Positions 57,001-64,000 of a DNA stretch of 64,000 nt are shown in pieces. The notes under the pieces were generated by a model. The model was not told the DNA's origin. It did no database searches and saw only the letters and a program-made list of their open reading frames with translations. Each line of letters starts with the position of its first letter. Within the stretch, counting starts at the first letter, position 1. The translations under genes and the position numbers were made by a program. The stretch is taken from positions 42,132,501 to 42,196,500 of the forward strand of contig CM075344.1 of NCBI GenBank assembly GCA_037693485.1, given 5' to 3'. The stretch is from Kitagawia praeruptora. Lineage: Eukaryota > Streptophyta > Magnoliopsida > Apiales > Apiaceae.

Positions 57001-59454
57001 GCATGGATTATCGGAAGCAAAATAAGGCCACCAGAAAAGATCATTTTCCTCTTCCATTCATCGATCAAATGTTAGATAGGTTGGCTGGCCATGAGTATTA
57101 TTGCCTTCTTGATGGGTATTCAGGTTATAATCAGATTTGTATTGCTCCAGAAGATCAGGAGAAGACCACATTCACTTGTCCTTTTGGCACTTTTGCTTTC
57201 CGACGAGTTTCTTTCGGGCTATGTGGTGCACCTGCTACCTTTCAGAGATGCATGATGGCCATATTTTCTGACATGATTGGAATAAATGTGGAGGTTTTCA
57301 TGGATGATTTTTCAGTTTTTTGGAACTTCTTATGATGAGGCTTTGGATAATCTGAGTCTGGTCCTGAAACGATGTGTTGAGACCAATTTGGTGCTAAATT
57401 GGGAAAAGTGCCATTTCATGGTGCAAGAGGGAATCATTCTCGGGCATAAAGTATCTAGCGAGGGACTTGAAGAAGACAGGGCTAAGGTGGAGACTATTCA
57501 AAGACTTCCTCCTCCAATCTCAGTTAAAGGAATCCGTAGTTTTCTTGGATATGCAGGTTTCTATCGGCGATTCATACAAGACTTCTCCAAAATTTCTAAG
57601 CCGTTGTGCAATTTGCTGGAGAAAGACACCCCTTTCAAGTTTGATGATGATTGTTTGGCTACTTTCGAGCTATTGAAGAAGAAGTTGACATCAGCCCCGA
57701 TTATTACAGCACCTAATTGGGAAGAGCCATTCGAGATAATGTGCGATGCTAGTGATTTTGCCGTGGGAGCTGTGCTTGGTCAGCGAAAGAAGAATATTTT
57801 TCATGTGGTTTACTATGCTAGTAAAACCCTCAACGATGCACAGCTGAATTACACCACTACGGAGAAAGAACTTTTGGCAGTTGTCTACGGTTTTGAGAAA
57901 TTCAGGTCCTATTTGCTTGGGACGAAGGTGACAGTCTACACTGATCATGCAGCCATTAGATACCTATTTTCGAAGAAGGATTCAAAGCCGCTATTGATTC
58001 GCTAGATTCTTCTACTGCAAGAGTTTGAGCTTGAAATAAAAGACAGGAAGGGGACAGAAAATCAGGTAGCCGATCATCTATTACGGTTGGAGGATCATGG
58101 TAAGGATAAGACGCTAATCAATGAATCATTCCCAGATGAGTAGTTGTTTATGGTGCAAGGAGAAGTGCCATGGTTTGCAGATATTGTGAATTATCTGGTG
58201 AGCAACGTCGTTCCATCAGAATTCTCTTATGCTCAAAAGAAGAAGTTTTTTCATGATGTGAAGTGGTATCGGTGGGATGAACCGTTCTTGTTCAGGCAAG
58301 GAGCAGATCAGATTATCAGGAGATGCATTCCGTATAGTGAGACTGAGGGTGTTTTGCGAGATTGCCACTCCACTACTTATGGTGGCCATTATGGTGGAGA
58401 GAAGACCGCGACTCGAGTACTTCAGGCGGGATTCTTCTGGCCAACCTTGTTTAAAGATGCTCACCAATTTGTGATGAGATGTGATCGATGTCAAAGAGTT
58501 GGAAATATCTCCAAGCGGAATGAGATGCCTCTTAGCATGCTTCTTGAAGTTAAGATTTTCGATGTATGGGGGATAGACTTTATGGGGCCATTTGTATCTT
58601 TTTGCAATAATCATTACATTCTGTTAGCTGTGGATTACGTGTCTAAATGGGTCGAGGTGAAGGCTTTACCGACCAATGATGCTAAAGTGGTAATGAACTT
58701 TTTGCACAAAAATATATTCACACGTTTTTGCACTCCTAGAGCAATAATCAGTGATGAGGGAACGCATTTTTGCAATCATCAGTTCACGGCGTTAATGGCA
58801 AAGTATAATGTAATGCATCGTGTCGCCACTGCTTATCATCCTCAAACAAATGGGCAGGCTGAAGTCTCCAACAGGGAGATTAAAAGAATTCTGGAGAAAG
58901 TGGTGAATCCATCGAGGAAAGATTGGTCATTGAAGTTAGACGAAGCTGTTTGGGCATACAGAACTGCGTATAAAACTCCCTTGGGTATGTCTCCTTTTCA
59001 GTTGGTGTATGGTAAGGCTTGTCATTTGCCTGCCGAGCTTGAGCACAAGGCATACTGGGCTTTGAAGAAATTGAACTTCGACATGAAAGTTGCTGGTGAT
59101 AAGAGGATGCTTCAACTGAATGAGCTTGATGAGTTTCGTCTACAGGCTTATGAGAATAACAAGCTGTACAAGGAGAAGGTCAAGAGATGGCATGATAGAA
59201 GGTTGGTACATAAAACATTTGTACCGGGTCAAATGGTTCTACTTTTCAACTCTCGGCTCAGACTTTTTCCTGGAAAGGTCAAGTCAAGGTGGTCAGGTCC
59301 GTTCACGGTTAAAATAGTGTTTTCGCATGGTGCAGTGAAAATTTTTGATAAGTCACCTGATCAGTCTTTTAAGGTGAATGGGCAGAGGCTTAAGCATTAT
59401 TTTGGGGGTACGGTGAACCATGAGGAATTCACCGCTATTCTTGCCCCAGCATGA
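54020..59454 (+). pseudogene. gag-pol: Athila gag-pol, decayed
   Basis: ATG at 54020. Gag (NTFEIKPGTIQMVQN, FPFSLRDKAKGWLHSLP, TTWEELAQKFLTKFYP), a Gln/Pro/Tyr-rich segment (55025-55260), protease (CDLGASINLMPLSVF, ~55965), RT with FMDD (~57298), RNase H (CDASDFAVGAVLGQ, YTDHAAIRYLF), integrase zinc domain (HYGGEKTATRVL, CDRCQ) and core (KWVEVKALPTND, HPQTNGQAE). Breaks: TGA 54617, TAG 54734, frame change near 54915, TAA 55638, TAG 56799, extra base in the T-run near 57311-57320, TAG 58003, TAG 58141. The stops fit C-to-T or G-to-A changes of CGA, CAG, CAA and TGG codons. The inverted sibling piece (63149-63982) has TGG and CAG at the last two sites. Confidence 0.93.
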
Positions 59455-60976
59455 TCAAGCAGCAGACTTGTCAAGCTAGCGACAATAAACAAGCGCTTCA
59501 TGGGAGGCAACCCATAGGTTTGGTGTTTTTATGTGTGGTTTGATTTTGTGTGATTTTGTTCAGTATTATGTCAAGTTTGCAGGTCATTGGCGAGTTGCAG
59601 GAACTTGTTTCTTTCAAGGTAGACTAGCCTCAGTTTGGAGCTTATGCAGCATTTCCACCACTTGATTCACCACCCGAGGAGGGTGACGATACCGACAATT
59701 AGGGGAGTTCTCTTTTATCCTTTATCTACACCTTCAATAAGGTCATTGAATATTTTAAGTTTGGGGGTGATTTAGGATAATTGATTAATCGAGTCATAAT
59801 ATTGAATACAGTTTCATGTAGTTCATAGTCATAGTATTGCATATAATTTCATGTACCATGCTAGTATAATTTCATATAATTCATATTATGCCACATGTAA
59901 AAAAAAATTGCATATTCATGATTAGTTGCATAGCATATTTTCCTTGATCCCGTAGCGCTGAGTGGTTCCGTTTAGCAGCTAATGATGAATTTGAGTGTGA
60001 TAATGATGAATAGATGGCTGATTTAAATACTTATGAATTGACTTGCATGCTACAGAAACACATTCTTAACAGAGTCTCAGCTATTGCTCTTGAACTAGTT
60101 TCGGAACATACTTGTTGTTTTGTTAAGAATAATCACTTGTTTATATTTAGAATGTTCTGTATTCCCTTAAAAGCATAAGAGCACTAAAATATAAGTTTGG
60201 GGGAAACCAAGGATTGCATGCTAAAAGTTTGGTAGCTAAGAAAGTTAATAAGGTTAGGCGTCAAAGGCTAGTAGCCGCTCATATACATATTATGAGTAGT
60301 CTAGGGTGGAATGAGATGGAGCGAAACGCACTCATTCTTAAAAAAAAAAAGAAAAAAAGGAAAAAAAAGGAAAAAGAAAAAAAAATTATACGGGTGTATA
60401 CGGGCATAATTGACTAAGGTTGGGCTCATTAATACTCGAGCAATTAAGTTCTAGGGGACTTTGTGCCTAGTGACCTAAGACTTTTTCTCAGTCTGGGATC
60501 CATTAACCCAACGCTCGCTACAAGGGTATTAGTGCATAAGTCTTTAGGGACCTCAACCATTGCACGGTCAAATAAGCATAAGTAGCATAGTTTCGTATAT
60601 ATAGCAGTTGAATGATCTAAATAAAGCATGTTGAATCCTTGGCAAACTTGAATAAGTATGAAGGTGTCTCTGAGTTATTAAGTGTTTAACGTTCATTCTA
60701 TTTATAAACTTGTGATTGTTTGGTGGAAGAATAGGCTATGTTTCTGAACGAGTGTAAGGAGTATATCTGGTGAGCTAAGCACACACGCACATTTCTGTAC
60801 TTGTAAATGTTAATATGCGGGTATTTAGTCGATCTCTATTTAGAATTATCACATTCTCTGAGCCACTCTTCTAAATTGGTTATTGCTTTGCCTATGGGAT
60901 CCTTGCATCAGTTGCATTTAGAGGTAGTCGAGTTTGTTTTCGCTTGAGGACAAGCATCGGTTTAAGTTTGGGGGTG
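59455..60976 (+). other. Athila 3' spacer with repeated purine tracts
   Basis: About 1.5 kb between pol and the 3' LTR, where some Athila relatives carry an env-like ORF. I find none here. AAGTTTGGGGG occurs three times (59757, 60193 and 60964), the last directly at the LTR start and therefore the functional polypurine tract; the others may be secondary tracts. A long A/G-only run lies at about 60339-60385 and produces a lysine-rich spurious frame. Confidence 0.75.
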
Positions 60977-63146
60977 TGATAAGTGGATTTTATATCCACT
61001 TATTATGCGCTAATTGGACCTAGATTGGTGGTTTATCTTTAAGTATGTTGTGTCTTTTAATTCGTTTATGTTGTTTCAGTCTTTGTTGTACAGAACTCGC
61101 AACTTTAGGTATCGTGGCGATAAAAGACTAAAAATGGTGGATTTTTGCCTCAATTCGGATTTTTGCCTCAATTCGGAATTTAATCACAAGGATTTTATTA
61201 TCAAGTGAACTGGCTACGAGGAAAAAGAATTATCATAAAGAAATTCTGAGTGATATATTCTTAATGCTGAAACCCCGGTTGGAATTGTTATATTTTTTTC
61301 TAAGCAAAAGGAGTCCGATTTTAGATCCTCAAGAGACCGTAACTTACACCTGGACGAGCAACGAGGAAATAGAATTGTCACAAAAATATGGAAAGTGATA
61401 TATTCTTACAACAGAAATCCCGGTTGGAATTGATGTATTTTCTGTTAAGCGAAAGGAGTCCGGTTCTAGGCCCTCAATAAACCGCAGCTTAGAGCGTAAG
61501 GATATATTTATATTAATAAATATTTTATTTAATTTGAAAATTATATTTATAAATATCTAATAATATTAGATATTTATTTTAATAATTTACGAATTAAATT
61601 AATTATTTATTAATTAAAAATTATAAGCTACCGCGAGTTAAAAAGCATTTCTACGAAGCCCATTATATAAAACAACATAGGCGGCTGGTTTGTTTTTGAA
61701 AAGTGATTAGCCGGGTGGGTTTTTACTTTTGATTGAATTAGAAAAGCAAGTGGCTGAATTCCTTTTGTCTGTCAGCTCTGTCGGCATTTCACTTTCCTGC
61801 TAGCGCGTGATGAGCACGCGCCTGAAGTCCAATCATAAATAGGCAACGCGTGTCCAACAATTCACACTCTTGCGGTTGGTGATTATCTTGTCAGCTGGGT
61901 TGGCATAGTTAGGCAGCCGCCTGCAGCTACTTTCCAGTTTATTTATTTTGACCGGATGATTTCGGCTCATTTGTTTATGCTAGTTGGTGTGCTAAGGTGT
62001 GCTATAAATATGAGTGATTTTCATAAGTTTTAGACATCCCGAAAACTGAATTCTTTCTTGTATACTCTCAAACACCTCTCGACTGCATTCTCTTGTAGTC
62101 TCTCAAATTTGAGCAACATTTCTTTTGTAATTTTAGTTTCATTTTATACACTTTAATTTTCTGCAAGTTCTATTTTGGTGGAAGATTGTAAGGGGATTAT
62201 TTTGGAGTGCTCTTCTATTTCGTTGGAAGCTATTTCGATTCTATTTTCTAAACTCTTATTTTACGGGGATTACTTGGAGTACTCCTCTCTATTTCGTTGG
62301 AAGCTAGTTCGGTTCTATTTTCTAACTCTTGTATTTCATATTTTATTCATGCAATTTTATACCATGTTTTCATTTAATCCCATAATGACGATTCGTTCGA
62401 TTATGAACTAATCGACGTCATGGGATTCTAATGGATTTATTTACGTAATTTAGAAATTTGATGCCTTAATAATTTGTATTATGATAAAAATTCAGATTGC
62501 CTAATATGGTTACGCTTAATTTATTAGATGCGTAGCTAACGTCTAAATTATTAATTCCTAATGAATGCGAAAGTGGATTTAGGAATTTAGAATTTGCCAT
62601 GTTAGCATAGGTTCGTAATTGTTATGTACATTTACGATAAGTGGTAGGGTTTTGGATCACATCGCCTTATGTAGCCATAATAAAGGAATTTATTCGTAAA
62701 CCAATTATGTTTTCAAATCTTATAGACATATAGGGTCTAAACATAAACGGTGTCCACACAACTTCTATCTTTTTCAGTGGATGTTCGAGTGGTTTGATAT
62801 AAGTTAAGGCTGAAAGGTGCTTATGTTAGTTTCGTGTTCCTGGCTAGCTTTCGTAATTATCAAATAACTTTGAATTAAGGCATCAATTCTAAATGGAATA
62901 AGTAATGAAATTAGAATCCCATGTTTTTCCTCACATATAAAATCTCGTTTAATTAAATCAAGTATTTTGAATTATTTAGTATTATTATTTTGATAAATCA
63001 ATTATAATAATAAAACAAAACTCCCTTTTTATATTTATTCAAGCGGTTTGTTGTTTAATCATACGTCGTTGCATAAGCACTATTTCTGAACAAACACCAA
63101 GTCTTCGTGGGATCGATCTTATTATATTACTTGTGACCACGTACGC
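60977..63146 (+). repeat. Athila 3' LTR, lacking its last ~26 bases
   Basis: 2170 bp, TGATAAGTGG...CACGTACGC. Aligns end to end with the first 2169 bases of the reassembled 5' LTR and stops before its terminal ATGCGTAGTT...ACA. Two bases (TT) separate it from the inverted pol piece. Confidence 0.92.
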
Positions 63147-63148
63147 TT

Positions 63149-63982
63149 GCCCCATAAAGTCTATCCCCCATACATCGAAAATCTCAACTTCAAGAAGCAT
63201 GCTAAGAGGCATCTCATTCCGCTTGGAGATATTTCCAACTCTTTGACATCGATCACATCTCATCACAAATTGGTGAGCATCTTTAAACAAGGTTGGCCAG
63301 AAGAATCCCGCCTGAAGTACTCGAGTCGCGGTCTTCTCTCCACCATAATGGCCACCATAAGTAGTGTAGTGGCAATCTCGCAAAACACCCTCAGTCTCAC
63401 TATACGGAATGCATCTCCTGATAATCTGATCTGCTCCTTGCCTGAACAAGAACGGTTCATCCCATCGATACCACTTCACATCATGCAAAAACTTCTTCTT
63501 TTGAGCATAAGAGAATTCTGACGGAACGACGTTGCTCACCAGATAATTCACAATATCTGTAAACCATGGCACTTCTCCTTGCACCATAAACAACTGCTCA
63601 TCTGGGAATGATTCATTGATTAGCGTCTTATCCTTACCATAATCCTCCAACCGTGATAGATGATCGGCTACCTGATTTTCTGTCCCCTTCCTGTCTTTTA
63701 TTTCAAGCTCAAACTCTTACAGAAGAAGAATCCAGCAAATCAATCGCGGCTTTGAATCCTTCTTCGAAAATAGATATCTAATGGCTACATGATCAATGTA
63801 GACTGTCACCTTCGTCCCAAGCAAATAGGACCTGAATTTCTCAAAACCATAGACAACTGCCAAAAGTTCTTTCTCCGTAGTGGTGTAATTCAGTTGTGCA
63901 TCGTTGAGGGTTTTACTAGCATAGTAAACCACATGAAAAATATTCTTCTTTCGCTGACCAAGCACAGCTCCCATGACAAAAT
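63149..63982 (-). pseudogene. Inverted 834-bp piece of Athila pol (RNase H to integrase)
   Basis: The reverse complement aligns without gaps to 57755-58588 of the neighbouring forward pol, both exactly 834 bp. It encodes the end of RNase H (VVYYASKTLNDAQLNY, IRYLFSKKDS), then the integrase zinc domain to VWGIDFMG. It carries TGG and CAG where the forward copy has TAG stops, but has its own TAA where the forward copy has CAA (63717-63719). It therefore comes from a sibling copy, not from a late local duplication. It replaces the true right end of the Athila element. Confidence 0.92.
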
Positions 63983-64000
63983 TGTAGTACTTAAAAAGGG
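63983..64000 (+). pseudogene. SIRE copy 1 post-pol ORF, continuation
   Basis: TGTAGTACTTAAAAAGGG matches 49871-49888 of copy 2 with one change (TGTAGTTCTTAAAAAGGG), exactly where copy 1 was interrupted at 39188. This shows the Athila insertion ends at about 63982. Confidence 0.8.

Larger units (their letters stand above)
39189..63982 (+). mobile_element. Athila-lineage Ty3/gypsy retrotransposon, split and with abnormal right end
   Basis: The 5' LTR is in two pieces (39189-40420 and 52894-53856) separated by SIRE copy 2. Then come the primer site, a decayed gag-pol (54020-59454), a 1.5-kb 3' spacer, a 3' LTR (60977-63146) missing its last ~26 bases, and an inverted pol piece (63149-63982). 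It is inserted in the post-pol ORF of SIRE copy 1; flanks ACTGT (39184-39188) and ATTGT (63981-63985) are a probable TSD with one change. Without copy 2 the element would be about 12.3 kb. Athila assignment: gag and pol sequence, FMDD at the RT active site, and the TGGCGCCGCTGCCGGGGA primer site. Confidence 0.9.

Noticed and set aside
57755..58588. The inverted piece at 63149-63982 as a simple local duplication of this segment
   Set aside because: The inverted copy lacks the TAG stops of this copy and has its own different stop, so it derives from a sibling sequence or an earlier time.
60214..60417. Lysine-rich 67-aa ORF
   Set aside because: Generated by an A/G homopolymer-like tract in the Athila 3' spacer.

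Overview
This is plant nuclear DNA, most likely from a eudicot. The evidence is a spliced cluster-II plant-type diacylglycerol kinase, an amino-acid-permease (AAP) relic with plant intron positions, Stowaway-type MITEs, and plant-specific LTR-retrotransposon lineages (SIRE-like Ty1/copia; Athila, Tat and chromovirus Ty3/gypsy). I cannot name the species. About 85-90% of the window is transposon-derived, and many elements are nested with readable target-site duplications (TSDs).

Layout. 1-1080: C-terminal exons of a hAT transposase. 1084-4529: decayed chromovirus pol with chromodomain and a likely 3' LTR. 4714-7180: complete small LTR retrotransposon (TSD AAATT) with no gag-pol but one orphan coiled-coil ORF, carrying a MITE. 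7915-9576 (minus): the only clear host gene, the first four exons of a diacylglycerol kinase; later exons are not visible. 9577-12193: its upstream side, with two MITEs and a fold-back element.

12194-23927: complete Tat-lineage Ty3/gypsy element (TSD AAAGG). It has a nearly intact gag-pol with two RNase H domains and, facing it, an antisense gene with its own TATA box, leader intron and coding intron. 24175-26292 (minus): LINE-like tail with two RNase H-like domains. 26293-30062: a CACTA-like terminus followed by pieces of unrelated host genes (RER1-like exon, AAP exons), with a solo copia LTR (TSD GGTTT).

30063-64000 is one Russian-doll nest. SIRE-like copia copy 1 (30063-39188, resuming at 63983) is split in its post-pol ORF by an Athila element (39189-63982). 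The Athila 5' LTR is split by SIRE copy 2 (40421-52888, TSD GAGTG). The gag of copy 2 is split by a 372-bp TRIM (42449-42820, TSD CTATC). The TRIM carries matches to both Pol III tRNA-promoter boxes across its LTR/primer-site junction. The right end of the Athila is abnormal: its 3' LTR lacks the last ~26 bases and is followed by an 834-bp inverted piece of Athila pol from a different, less mutated copy.

Best candidates for something undescribed: the TRIM with A-box/B-box structure; the orphan-ORF retroelement at 4714-7180; the spliced antisense gene of the Tat element; the small antisense ORF kept in both SIRE copies; and the inverted pol cap on the Athila element.
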